Origin: CAG-791 sp963650385
GTDB taxonomy: Bacteria; Bacillota; Clostridia; Lachnospirales; Lachnospiraceae
DNA length: 40,561 nt
NCBI GenBank assembly: GCA_963650385.1
Contig: CAVJLL010000019.1
Coordinates: forward strand, 1-40,561
Direction of reading: 5' to 3'
The position numbers were made by a program, and so were the translations under genes. Numbering within the stretch: the stretch's first letter is position 1; each line of letters starts with the position of its first letter. Positions 24,689-32,569 of this stretch are shown in pieces. The notes beneath the pieces are model-generated. The model worked only from the letters and a program-made list of their open reading frames with translations. It was not told where the DNA came from and ran no database searches.

Positions 24689-26194
24689 ATGAACATTCAG
24701 GAAGCCAAAGAAGAAATCATCCGCACAGTAAAAGCATATACCAGCAGAAATTCCGCCGGCGAATACGTCATTCCGGTAGAAAAACAGCGTCCGCTCCTTC
24801 TCATCGGACCGCCCGGTATCGGCAAGACCGCCATCATGGAGCAGGCCGCTGCCGCCTGCGGCGTCAACCTTGTTTCCTATACCATTACGCATCACACGCG
24901 GCAAAGTGCCATCGGCCTGCCCTTTCTGAAGGAGCACACCTATGGCGGGAAGAAGACAACGGTCACCGAGTATTCCATGAGCGAAATCATTGCCGCCGTC
25001 TACGACCAGATCGAGAGAAGCGGCATTGCGGAAGGAATCCTGTTTCTGGACGAGATCAACTGCGTCTCGGAAACCCTCGCTCCGACCATGCTGCAGTTTC
25101 TCCAGTACAAGACCTTCGGAACGCACCGCCTCCCGGACGGCTTTATCATTGTCACCGCAGGCAACCCTCCGCAGTACAACAAATCCGTACGCGATTTCGA
25201 CATTGTAACCCTGGACCGGATCCGGAAAATCGACATCGAAGAGGATCTGGAGGCCTGGCGCCGCTATGCCAGCGAAAACGGTGTTCACGGCTCCGTCATG
25301 GCCTACCTTGCAATCCGGAAGGATCACTTTTACTCCATTCGGACCGATGTGGAGAATCGTTATTTTGTCACTGCAAGAGGCTGGGAGGACCTCTCCCGCA
25401 TTATGAAGGTCTATGAGGCCGCCTCGCTTCCCGTCACAGAGAATCTGATCGGCGAATACCTTCAGGATCCCGAGATCGCGAGGGACTTTGCCGCCTACTA
25501 TGAGCTGTACAACAAATACCGGAACATCTACTGCATTCCGGAAATTCTGGAGGGACGCATTCGTGAGGAGTCGCTTGCGGTAAAGAATGCTCCCTTCGAT
25601 GAAAAGCTCTCTCTCATCAGCCTTGTGACCGACGCCCTTCGCGGAGAGTTTCAGGACTACACGGAAACCAGGGAGGTTCAGCAGCTTCTCCTGTCCCGTC
25701 TTCAGGATCTGGTTTCCCGGCTGAAGCTCGGACAGAATGCACAGGAAGCGCTTTCCCTGCTGATCCGGGAGGAGGCCGCCTGGCAGGAGGAGAAGAAGGG
25801 TGCCCACCTGCTCACACATGCGCAGGAGCATGTCCGCCGCCTTCTGCTGATGGCACTGTCCGAGCTGCAGACACAGCTGTCGCAAAGCGGAACCGGAGAC
25901 ACCCGCGGGGACTTCGCCCTGTGCAAGTCGTGGTTTGACGAGCGGGAGGCACTGCGGCAGCAGAACATTGCCAAGACCGGTGACCATCTGACACACGCCT
26001 TCTCGTTTCTGGCAAGATGCTTCGGCGAGGGACAGGAAATGGTTCTGTTCCTGACGCAGCTCTCCTCCGATGCGCAGGCTCTCTCCTTTGTCAACGAATG
26101 CGGGAATGATGCGTATTTTAAATACAACCGGCTCCTTCTCCTGGATGAGCGCCGCCAGAGCCTCGTACAGGATGTCCTGCAGCTGATGCCCTGA
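24689..26194 (+). CDS. MoxR-like AAA+ ATPase
   Basis: This 501-residue protein has Walker A GPPGIGKT (40-47) and Walker B ILFLDEIN (117-124). The sensor-1 type sequence IIVTAGNPPQYNKS is followed by RIRKIDIEEDLEAW. This is the MoxR/RavA branch of AAA+ proteins, which remodel or mature partner proteins. The C-terminal half (about 270-501) is mostly helical and charged, and I recognise no domain in it. MoxR genes usually sit next to a VWA-domain gene, but the next gene here is dihydroorotase. The ribosome site is weak. Target unknown. Confidence 0.85.
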   Translation: MNIQEAKEEIIRTVKAYTSRNSAGEYVIPVEKQRPLLLIGPPGIGKTAIMEQAAAACGVNLVSYTITHHTRQSAIGLPFLKEHTYGGKKTTVTEYSMSEIIAAVYDQIERSGIAEGILFLDEINCVSETLAPTMLQFLQYKTFGTHRLPDGFIIVTAGNPPQYNKSVRDFDIVTLDRIRKIDIEEDLEAWRRYASENGVHGSVMAYLAIRKDHFYSIRTDVENRYFVTARGWEDLSRIMKVYEAASLPVTENLIGEYLQDPEIARDFAAYYELYNKYRNIYCIPEILEGRIREESLAVKNAPFDEKLSLISLVTDALRGEFQDYTETREVQQLLLSRLQDLVSRLKLGQNAQEALSLLIREEAAWQEEKKGAHLLTHAQEHVRRLLLMALSELQTQLSQSGTGDTRGDFALCKSWFDEREALRQQNIAKTGDHLTHAFSFLARCFGEGQEMVLFLTQLSSDAQALSFVNECGNDAYFKYNRLLLLDERRQSLVQDVLQLMP

Positions 26195-26217
26195 TCTGTG
26201 CGTTCACACCGTCCATT

Positions 26218-26313
26218 CACCGGCCGGTGCGCGGGTCTCCCCCAGGCAGACAACTCCGCCAGAACCCGTCGCGCCGGCCGGCGCCTTTACAGAAGCGCTG
26301 CCGCTCCGGCAGC
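26218..26313. repeat. Three GC-rich palindromes in the 135-base gap before pyrC
   Basis: CACCGGCCGGTG (26218-26229) and GCGCCGGCCGGCGC (26271-26284) are perfect palindromes. GCTGCCG-CTC-CGGCAGC (26297-26313) is a perfect 7-bp hairpin that ends where the pyrC ribosome site (AGAAAGGA) begins. The first two may end the ATPase transcript or bind a protein. The third could affect pyrC translation. No known pyrimidine-control element is recognised. Confidence 0.6.
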
Positions 26314-26329
26314 AGAAAGGAACTGTCCC

Positions 26330-27607
26330 ATGCTGCTGATTCAGCACGGCCTTGTTATCGATCCCAAATCGGGGCTTGAGGAGTATCTCGACGTTCTCCT
26401 GTCCGATGACGGCACCATTGCCGCTCTCGCGGCTCCGGGTTCCCGGTCCGCCGAGCATACGCTGGATGCTGCCGGATGCATTGTTGCGCCGGGTCTTGTG
26501 GATACCCATTCGCATTTCCGGGACCCCGGCTTCACCTATAAGGAGGACCTGCACACCGGGTCACTCGCCGCTGCCGCCGGAGGCTACACCTCGGTTGTTC
26601 TCATGGCGAACACAAAGCCCGCCGTGGACTCCCCTGCTGTTCTGCAGGATATCCTCACGAGAGGACAGCAGGAAAACATACATCTCTACAGCGCCGCCAA
26701 TGTCACAAAGGATATGGCAGGGCAGGAGGTCAATGATCTGGATGCACTGGCCGCTGCCGGCGCCCGTGTTTTCACAGATGACGGCAAGCCGATTCTGGAG
26801 GAGGCGGTATTCACTGAGGCACTTTCTCGTGCGAATCGTCTCGGAATTCCGGTAAGTCTTCACGAGGAGGATCCTGCCTATATCTGCGAAAACGGCATCA
26901 ATGCAGGCGGCCCCGCTGCCAAGCGCCTTGGCATTCAGGGCTCGAGCCGCGAGGCAGAAATCTCCATGATTGAACGCGATACGAGAATTGCAGCGTCCCT
27001 CGGCGCCCGCCTTCTCATTCAGCACATCAGCACGAAGGAGGGCGTGGAGCTGGTCCGCCGGGCCAGAAAAATAAATCCGCTCATCCACGCAGAGGCGACG
27101 CCGCACCACTTTTCGCTGACCGAGGACGCGGTTCTTCGAACCGGCAGCCAGGCCAAGGTCAATCCGCCTCTGCGGACCGAGGAGGACCGGCTGGCCATCA
27201 TCCGCGGACTGCAGGACGGAACCATCGACATCATCGCAACGGACCATGCCCCGCACAGCGATGAAGAGAAAGCCACTCAGCCGATCTGGCAGGCGCCCAG
27301 CGGCATGCTCGGCCTGGAGACCGCACTTTCCCTCGCTCTCCGCGAGCTGGTGGAGCCCGGATATCTTACTCTCCGGCAGATGCTGGCGCTTCTCACCTGC
27401 AATCCGGCGGATTATTACGGGCTGCCCGCAGGGCGGCTGCAGGAGGGGGCGGCCGCGGATCTTGTGATTTTCGACCCGAAGGCTTCCCGAACCATCACAA
27501 GAGAGTTTCATTCCAAATCGCACAATTCACCGTTTATCGGCATGACGCTTCCCGGTGTGGTTCGCTGGACCATCGCCGGCGGAAAGATTATTTATCAGGG
27601 TACATGA
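26330..27607 (+). CDS. pyrC: Dihydroorotase
   Basis: This 425-residue zinc amidohydrolase closes N-carbamoyl-aspartate to dihydroorotate, the third step of pyrimidine synthesis. The metal motif DTHSHFRDPG (His60, His62) is followed by HAEATPHHFSLTED, KVNPPLRTEED and IATDHAPHSDEEK, all typical of class I dihydroorotases. The C terminus (GMTLPGVVRWTIAGGKIIYQ) is the usual beta module. The ATG at 26330 has AAAGGA 9 bases upstream; a longer frame to 26198 runs through the palindromic leader and has no homologous sequence. No other pyr gene is in the window. Confidence 0.96.
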   Translation: MLLIQHGLVIDPKSGLEEYLDVLLSDDGTIAALAAPGSRSAEHTLDAAGCIVAPGLVDTHSHFRDPGFTYKEDLHTGSLAAAAGGYTSVVLMANTKPAVDSPAVLQDILTRGQQENIHLYSAANVTKDMAGQEVNDLDALAAAGARVFTDDGKPILEEAVFTEALSRANRLGIPVSLHEEDPAYICENGINAGGPAAKRLGIQGSSREAEISMIERDTRIAASLGARLLIQHISTKEGVELVRRARKINPLIHAEATPHHFSLTEDAVLRTGSQAKVNPPLRTEEDRLAIIRGLQDGTIDIIATDHAPHSDEEKATQPIWQAPSGMLGLETALSLALRELVEPGYLTLRQMLALLTCNPADYYGLPAGRLQEGAAADLVIFDPKASRTITREFHSKSHNSPFIGMTLPGVVRWTIAGGKIIYQGT

Positions 27608-27608
27608 T

Positions 27609-28976
27609 ATGCGCTTTCTGAACTCTTCCGTTCCCGAGGCGGAACGATCCAATTTCTATCACAAGCTCTGGAGTCTGATGCTGCCCATCACGCTCCAGAA
27701 TCTGATGCTGGCACTGGTTGCAGTAGGCGATGCCTTCATGCTCGGAGGACTGGATCAGAATTACATGTCCGCCGTTTCCCTTGCGACGCAGATTCAGTTC
27801 ATTCAGAATATGTTTCTCTCCTCCGGAACGGCCGGCCTGAGCATTCTCGGCGCCCAGTACTGGGGGAAAAAGGATACCCGGACGGTGGATGACATCTTCT
27901 GTCTGGCGCTTCGCATCTGCGGCTTCGTTTCCCTGGTATTCTGCCTCGCGTGCCTGCTGCTCCCCGGCACCCTGATGCGGTTTTTCACCAACGAGCCGGT
28001 GCTCATCGGGCTCGGCTCGGAGTACCTTCGCATCGCCGCCTTTTCTTATCTGATCACCGGAATCTCGCAGTGCTATCTGGTGGTCATGAAGATCAGCGAT
28101 CACGCCCGGACAACCGCTCTTGTCAGCTCCGCAACCGTCTGCCTGAACATTGTACTGAACGCTGTTCTCATTTACGGGCTGCTCGGCTTCCCTTCACTGG
28201 GTGTGCGCGGCGCGGCGGCGGCAACGCTGATCTCCCGCATCATCGAGCTTACTGCCTCAGTCATCATCTCCCACCGCCCCGGATACCTTCGTCCGAGCCT
28301 GCGGCAGCTTTTTCACCGGAACGCACAGCTTAGCCAGGATTTCCGCAAATGCGTCACACCTCTTTTGGGTGCCGCACTCGTATGGGGAATCGGCTTTACC
28401 TCCTATTCCTCGTTCATGGGACACCTTGGGACGGATGCCGCAGCTGCCAACTCCGTCGCTGCTGTGGTGCGTGATGTCATCTGCTGCGCCAGCGCGGGCA
28501 TTTCCGGCGCCGCCGGAATTATTGTCGGCAACGAACTGGGTGCAGGCAATCTGAAAAAAGGAAAGGAATACGGGATTCAGCTTTTAAAAATATCGTTCCT
28601 CTGCGGTGTCGCCATGCAGCTGCTGATGTGTGCATCGGCGCCGCTGATCCTGCGGTTTGTAAAGCTGACGCCGACCGCTGCCGGGTATCTCAAGGGCATG
28701 TTCGTTGTCATCGCCGTCTACATGATCGGCAGAGCCGTCAATGATGTCACCATCAACGGTATTTTCGGCGCCGGAGGCGATACACTCTTTGACATGTACA
28801 GCCTGGTGGTCTGCATGTGGCTGATAGCCATCCCGCTTGCCGTTGCAGGGACGTACTTTTTTCACTGGCCGGTGGTCCTTATTTATGCCTGCACCTGCAT
28901 CGATGAGGTCGGAAAGCTTCCCTGGGTTCTGTATCATTTCCGCAAATACCGCTGGGTGAAGGACCTTACCCGATAA
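27609..28976 (+). CDS. MATE family efflux transporter
   Basis: This 455-residue protein has about 12 membrane helices in two similar halves, as in the MATE family of ion-coupled drug and metabolite exporters. Family features include the start LMLPITLQNLMLALVAVGDAFMLGGLD, SLATQIQFIQNM, LNIVLNAVLIYG and, in the second half, AANSVAAVVRDV and ISGAAGIIVGNELGAG. The start overlaps the end of pyrC (TGATATG), which implies coupled translation, although the roles look unrelated. The gene ends before a strong hairpin at 29047-29093. Substrate unknown. Confidence 0.9.
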   Translation: MRFLNSSVPEAERSNFYHKLWSLMLPITLQNLMLALVAVGDAFMLGGLDQNYMSAVSLATQIQFIQNMFLSSGTAGLSILGAQYWGKKDTRTVDDIFCLALRICGFVSLVFCLACLLLPGTLMRFFTNEPVLIGLGSEYLRIAAFSYLITGISQCYLVVMKISDHARTTALVSSATVCLNIVLNAVLIYGLLGFPSLGVRGAAAATLISRIIELTASVIISHRPGYLRPSLRQLFHRNAQLSQDFRKCVTPLLGAALVWGIGFTSYSSFMGHLGTDAAAANSVAAVVRDVICCASAGISGAAGIIVGNELGAGNLKKGKEYGIQLLKISFLCGVAMQLLMCASAPLILRFVKLTPTAAGYLKGMFVVIAVYMIGRAVNDVTINGIFGAGGDTLFDMYSLVVCMWLIAIPLAVAGTYFFHWPVVLIYACTCIDEVGKLPWVLYHFRKYRWVKDLTR

Positions 28977-29046
28977 CCCCCGGCGATTCCCATGCCGTCC
29001 GCAGCTCATGAATACCGGATTGCTGCACTTCTGCAATCCTCAGGAT

Positions 29047-29100
29047 ATGGATCATCCTTTCTTTTCCGAATGATGGGAAGGGGGATGATCCATTGTTTTT
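29047..29100 (+). terminator. Hairpin and T-run between the MATE gene and ldh
   Basis: ATGGATCATCC (29047-29057) pairs exactly with GGATGATCCAT (29083-29093) around a 25-base loop that may pair further, followed by TGTTTTT. This fits a terminator for the pyrC-MATE transcript. Its right arm ends where the ldh -35 box begins, so it could also be an operator. Confidence 0.6.
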
Positions 29101-29120
29101 CCTATCACTGAGTCTATAAT
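29093..29120 (+). promoter_or_regulatory. Promoter of the lactate dehydrogenase gene
   Basis: TTGTTT (29093-29098), 16 bases, then a perfect TATAAT (29115-29120). The start point would be near 29127, giving an untranslated leader of about 80 bases with AAGGAGG before the ATG. Confidence 0.7.
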
Positions 29121-29209
29121 AAAGGCGATTGATATGATTCATGACTGCAGTGAGCCCTGCTGCCCTGCGTGACGTGCACCGGCAGCGCTCGCTCTGAGAA
29201 GGAGGTTCT

Positions 29210-30160
29210 ATGAGTTTTAAGAATTCAAAGGTCGCGATTGTAGGCGTTGGCAATGTCGGTGCAACGACCGCTTATACCATTGTAAATCAGGGTCTTTGCG
29301 AGGAGATTGTTCTCATTGACGTGAATAAGGACAAGGCCTATGCGGAAGCGCTGGATATGGAGCACTCCATCTATTTCATGAACCGCAACATTCAGGTAAA
29401 GGCCGGTGATTACTCCGACTGCACCGACGCAGATATTGTCATCATTACCGCGTCTGCTCCGATGCCGAAGGATTCTCACAACCGTCTGGAAATGCTGCAG
29501 CCCAGTATGCGCATCATGAAGAGCATCGTAGAATCCGTCATGAAGAGCGGCTTCAACGGCATTTTCCTGATCGTCTCCAATCCGGTAGACATCATGACCT
29601 ATTATGTATGGCGCCTGTCCGGACTGCCGAAGAACCGCGTCATCGGCAGCGGCACCACGCTGGATACCGCACGCCTTTGCTGTGAGCTGTCTCGCCTGTA
29701 TTCGCTGGATGCCAAGAGCGTGGAGGCTTTTGTATGCGGTGAGCACGGAGACAGCGAGTTCGTATCCTGGGGCTCTGCCACCATCGGCGGCAAGCAGCTG
29801 GACGACGTCATGGAGGACAACGCCGACCGCACCAATGGCACGACAAAGGATGATCTGCTCAAGCAGACCGCACAGGCCGGTTGGGATATTTTCAACCGGA
29901 AGGGAAATACGTGCTACGGCATTGCCGCTTCCACCACCGCCATCGCTAAATCGATCCTTTTCAACGAGAACCGGATCTATCCCGTGTCGGTATGCCTGAG
30001 TGGGCAGTACGGTCTGGAGGGTGTGTTCCTGAGCCTTCCAACCATCATTGACAACACCGGTGCCAAGGAAATCGTTGCCATTAAGCTGAAGGAGGAGGAA
30101 GAGGCCGCTCTCAAGAAATCGGCGGCGGTTCTCCAGCCCTTCTACAAGGAGCTGCTGTAA
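29210..30160 (+). CDS. ldh: L-lactate/malate dehydrogenase family protein, probably L-lactate dehydrogenase
   Basis: This 316-residue enzyme would reduce a 2-keto acid such as pyruvate with NADH. The Rossmann motif is GVGNVGATTAY (12-22). Arg92, Asp152 with Arg155 (TLDTAR) and the catalytic His179 (CGEHGDSEF) are in place. The specificity loop reads ASAPMPKDSHNR (81-92). It has Met-Pro where lactate enzymes have Gln and malate enzymes have Arg, and appears one residue longer. Lactate dehydrogenase is the best guess for a fermenter, but another 2-keto acid is possible. The gene has its own strong promoter, an AAGGAGG ribosome site and its own terminator, so it is monocistronic. Confidence 0.85.
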   Translation: MSFKNSKVAIVGVGNVGATTAYTIVNQGLCEEIVLIDVNKDKAYAEALDMEHSIYFMNRNIQVKAGDYSDCTDADIVIITASAPMPKDSHNRLEMLQPSMRIMKSIVESVMKSGFNGIFLIVSNPVDIMTYYVWRLSGLPKNRVIGSGTTLDTARLCCELSRLYSLDAKSVEAFVCGEHGDSEFVSWGSATIGGKQLDDVMEDNADRTNGTTKDDLLKQTAQAGWDIFNRKGNTCYGIAASTTAIAKSILFNENRIYPVSVCLSGQYGLEGVFLSLPTIIDNTGAKEIVAIKLKEEEEAALKKSAAVLQPFYKELL

Positions 30161-30205
30161 GCCTCCCTTCCGCATTTTTCTCCGATAGAATGATGTATTA
30201 AAAAG

Positions 30206-30241
30206 ATCCCGATCCGGATGATTTCCGGACCGGGATTTTTT
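30206..30241. terminator. Strong terminator between convergent ldh and the metal ATPase gene
   Basis: ATCCCGATCCGGA (30206-30218) pairs with TCCGGACCGGGAT (30224-30236) with one mismatch and a 5-base loop, followed by TTTTTT. The left flank TTAAAAAG gives a T-rich tail on the minus strand as well, so it may serve both genes. Confidence 0.9.
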
Positions 30242-30242
30242 G

Positions 30243-30271
30243 GGCAAATTTGCCTGGCTCTGAATCGTTAC
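30243..30271. repeat. Palindrome plus GGCTCTGAATCGTTAC tail
   Basis: GGCAAATTTGCC (30243-30254) is a perfect palindrome. It is followed by GGCTCTGAATCGTTAC (30256-30271), which is shared in part with the R3 copies (CTCTGAATGG at 22273, CTCTGAATCGAT at 34450). Its reverse complement is partly present near 79-90 (GTAACGATTCA). Confidence 0.5.
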
Positions 30272-30275
30272 AGCC

Positions 30276-32162
30276 TCACACCGAGTGTACCCGCAGTGCG
30301 CGCATTGCATTTAACACTGCGATGATCATCACGCCGACATCCGCAAAAATAGCGGCCCACATATCGGCGATGCCGAGTGCTCCCAGTGCAAGGCACGCGA
30401 ACTTGATCACGAGAGCAAAGACGATATTCTGATATACGATTCCGATGCATTTTCCGGAGATCCGAATTGCCTTCGCGATCTTCAGCGGGTCATCGTCCAT
30501 CAGCACCACATCCGCTGCCTCAATGGCAGCGTCGGAGCCCATGGCCCCCATGGCGATGCCGATGTCCGCTCTTGTCAGAACCGGTGCATCGTTGATGCCG
30601 TCTCCCACAAAGGCCAGCTTATCCTTCTTATTCTCTTTGGAGAGAAGCTCCTCCACCTTCGAAACCTTGTCTGCCGGCAGGAGCTCACTGCATACCGTAT
30701 GAATGCCAAGCTCACCGGCCACCTGCTCCGCAACCGCCCTTGCATCCCCGGTCAGCATCACCGTCTGCCGGACTCCCGCGTGCTGCAGTGCTGCAATGGC
30801 TTCCTTCGCATGCGGCTTCACAACATCCGATATGACAATGTGTCCCACGTAGCGATCATCCAGTGCAACATACAGAATGGTCCCCACGCCGGAGCAGGCC
30901 TCGCAGGAGATTCCCTCGAGCTCCATCAGCTTCCGGTTTCCGACGGCCACCTTGTGCCCATCCACCCGTGCATGAACACCCTTTCCGCTTATTTCCTCGA
31001 TATCGGTCACACGGCTTCTGTCAATTTCACGGCCGTAGGCCTTCTGGAGGCTCTTGCTGATGGGATGCGAGGAAGCACATTCCGCCATTGCTGCATAGGC
31101 GATCAGCTGCTCCTTTGGAATTTCATTGTGATGAATTCCGGTCACCTCGAAGACGCCCTCGGTCAGCGTTCCTGTTTTATCAAAGACAACACACTTTACC
31201 TGTGACAGCAGCTCCAGGTAGTTGGAGCCCTTGATCAGTATTCCCTCCTTGCTGGCTCCGCCCAGGCCAGCAAAGAAGCTCAGCGGAATCGAGATTACCA
31301 GTGCGCAGGGGCAGGAGATAACCAGGAACGTCAAAGCCCTGTAAATCCAGGTTCCCCAGTCGCCGGACATTCCCAGAAACACCATGCGAACAACCGGCGG
31401 CAGCACAGCCAGCGCCAGCGCGCCGTAGCAGACGGCCGGCGTATACACCCTTGCAAACCGGGAAATAAACGCCTCCGACCGGGACTTATGAGAGCTGGAA
31501 TCCTCCACCAGCTCCAGAATCTTAGAAACAGTGGACTCTCCGAATTCCCTGGTTGTCTGTACCTTCAGAACGCCCGTCATGTTGATGCAGCCGCTGATGA
31601 TCTCATCGCCCGCCTTTACGTCCCTCGGCAGGCTTTCGCCGGTCAGTGCACTGGTGTTCAATGTAGAGGTGCCCTCCAGCACCACACCGTCAATCGGCAC
31701 CTTCTCTCCGGGCTGCACCACGATAACGGTGCCCGTTTCCACCTCATCCGGATCCACCTTCTCCAGCACGCCGTTTCGCTCAACGTTTGCGTAATCCGGA
31801 CGAATGTCCATCAGGGCACTGATGTTCCTGCGGCTTTTCCCGACCGCATAGCTCTGGAACAGCTCCCCGATCTGATAGAAGAGCATAACGGCAATCGCCT
31901 CGTTGTAATCGCCGCTCCTCTCATAGATTGCCAGTGCAAAGGCGCCGACGGTCGCAACCGCCATCAGGAAATTCTCATCAAACACGCGGCGGTTCCTGAT
32001 TCCTTTTCCCGCCTTCTGCAGGATGTCGTATCCGATAACAAGGTATGCTGCAAGGTACAGCACCAGCCTCAGAAGTCCGGTCACCGGCAGCAGATTCCAT
32101 GCAATCAGCATCACCGCCGCGATCAGAATCCGTTTCAGCATTTTCTTCTGTTTTTTATTCAT
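30276..32162 (-). CDS. Heavy-metal P1B-type ATPase (Zn/Cd/Pb-type exporter), lacking its own HMA domain
   Basis: This 628-residue membrane ATPase would pump a soft metal ion out of the cell. It shows TGES (174-177), the ion-binding CPC motif (285-287, ISCPCALVIS), the phosphorylated Asp in DKTGTLT (328), SSHPISKS and GDGINDAPVLT. The last helices (VIKFACLALGALG, FADVGVMIIAVLN, with Lys and Asp) match the Zn/Cd/Pb subgroup. The N-terminal metal domain is absent and is encoded separately at 32285-32503. The ATG at 32162 is chosen because GAAGAGAG lies 8 bases upstream. In-frame starts at 32180 and 32192 lie near or inside the operator. Confidence 0.92.
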   Translation of the reverse strand: MNKKQKKMLKRILIAAVMLIAWNLLPVTGLLRLVLYLAAYLVIGYDILQKAGKGIRNRRVFDENFLMAVATVGAFALAIYERSGDYNEAIAVMLFYQIGELFQSYAVGKSRRNISALMDIRPDYANVERNGVLEKVDPDEVETGTVIVVQPGEKVPIDGVVLEGTSTLNTSALTGESLPRDVKAGDEIISGCINMTGVLKVQTTREFGESTVSKILELVEDSSSHKSRSEAFISRFARVYTPAVCYGALALAVLPPVVRMVFLGMSGDWGTWIYRALTFLVISCPCALVISIPLSFFAGLGGASKEGILIKGSNYLELLSQVKCVVFDKTGTLTEGVFEVTGIHHNEIPKEQLIAYAAMAECASSHPISKSLQKAYGREIDRSRVTDIEEISGKGVHARVDGHKVAVGNRKLMELEGISCEACSGVGTILYVALDDRYVGHIVISDVVKPHAKEAIAALQHAGVRQTVMLTGDARAVAEQVAGELGIHTVCSELLPADKVSKVEELLSKENKKDKLAFVGDGINDAPVLTRADIGIAMGAMGSDAAIEAADVVLMDDDPLKIAKAIRISGKCIGIVYQNIVFALVIKFACLALGALGIADMWAAIFADVGVMIIAVLNAMRALRVHSV

Positions 32163-32186
32163 CGCATTGTCTCTCTTCATCGGCTT

Positions 32187-32222
32187 GGTCAAACGATTAA
32201 GTGTTTGTTTAATCGTTTGACC
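32187..32222. promoter_or_regulatory. ArsR-type operator in front of the metal ATPase gene
   Basis: A perfect 14-bp inverted repeat, GGTCAAACGATTAA and TTAATCGTTTGACC, is separated by 8 bases. The inner half-sites and the 8-base spacing match the second operator at 32528-32553, which lies beside the arsR-type gene. This is strong evidence that one regulator controls both promoters. Confidence 0.85.
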
Positions 32223-32225
32223 TTA

Positions 32226-32258
32226 TAAAACGCTCCGCCAGCTCACGCCTTCGGAGCG
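32226..32258 (-). terminator. Terminator-like hairpin between the HMA gene and the ATPase gene
   Basis: On the minus strand CGCTCCG, a 14-base loop, CGGAGCG, then TTTTAT. It follows the HMA gene by about 27 bases and precedes the ATPase operator. It could end most HMA transcripts, leaving the ATPase gene on partial readthrough or its own promoter (TTATAA sits at its end). Confidence 0.6.
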
Positions 32259-32284
32259 CCCCTTTTCGTATCACCATGCAGTTC

Positions 32285-32503
32285 TTACAGCTCGATCTCG
32301 CAGTCAGGCTCTACCTTCTTGCAGGCCTTCAGCACATCATTCATTACAGCCTTTGCATCCGCTCCCTCCGCAAATTCAACGATCATCTTCTGTGTCATGA
32401 AGTTCACGGTGGCACCTGCAACGCCGGCGGTCTTCTTCGTCTCTTCCTCCATCAGATTTGCACAGTTTGCGCAGTCAACCTCAATCTTATAGGTCTTCTT
32501 CAT
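32285..32503 (-). CDS. Stand-alone heavy-metal-associated (HMA) domain protein
   Basis: This 72-residue protein folds as one ferredoxin-like HMA domain: KIEVDCANCANLMEEETKK with the metal-binding CxxC at Cys11 and Cys14, and later VEFAEGADAKAVMNDVLKAC. The usual GMTC is replaced by VDCANC, as in HMA parts of some Clostridia cadmium/zinc pumps. It is probably a metallochaperone or a detached N-terminal domain of the neighbouring ATPase. The ribosome site GAAAGGA lies 9 bases before the ATG, and the gene has its own promoter and operator upstream. Confidence 0.9.
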   Translation of the reverse strand: MKKTYKIEVDCANCANLMEEETKKTAGVAGATVNFMTQKMIVEFAEGADAKAVMNDVLKACKKVEPDCEIEL

Positions 32504-32527
32504 GGTAGCTGTATCCTTTCTTTGTTC

Positions 32528-32553
32528 AACGATTAAGTAATTGTTTAATTGTT
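32528..32553. promoter_or_regulatory. ArsR-type operator between the divergent HMA and arsR-like genes
   Basis: AACGATTAA (32528-32536), 8 bases, TTAATTGTT (32545-32553): one mismatch from perfect symmetry and the same layout as the operator at 32187-32222. A further half-site, TAATCGTTT, is at 32579-32587. The operator overlaps the -35 of the rightward promoter and lies just downstream of the -10 of the leftward one. Confidence 0.82.
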
Positions 32554-32569
32554 ATGTTTGCAGTATAAT
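32541..32569 (+). promoter_or_regulatory. Rightward promoter of the arsR-like gene
   Basis: TTGTTT (32541-32546), 17 bases, TATAAT (32564-32569). The -35 lies inside the operator, which suggests autoregulation. The leader would be about 120 bases and contains repeat R2. Confidence 0.65.

Noticed and set aside
26198..26329. Upstream extension of dihydroorotase
   Set aside because: The extension is Arg/Ala-rich translation of a palindromic leader; the ATG at 26330 has a good ribosome site and starts the usual family sequence.
29225..30310. 361-codon frame opposite ldh
   Set aside because: It is the antisense shadow of ldh; the plus-strand frame has all LDH motifs, a promoter, a ribosome site and a terminator.
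32163..32192. Earlier starts (TTG 32192, ATG 32180) for the metal ATPase
   Set aside because: The TTG lies inside the operator and the ATG at 32180 has no ribosome site; the ATG at 32162 has GAAGAGAG at the right distance.
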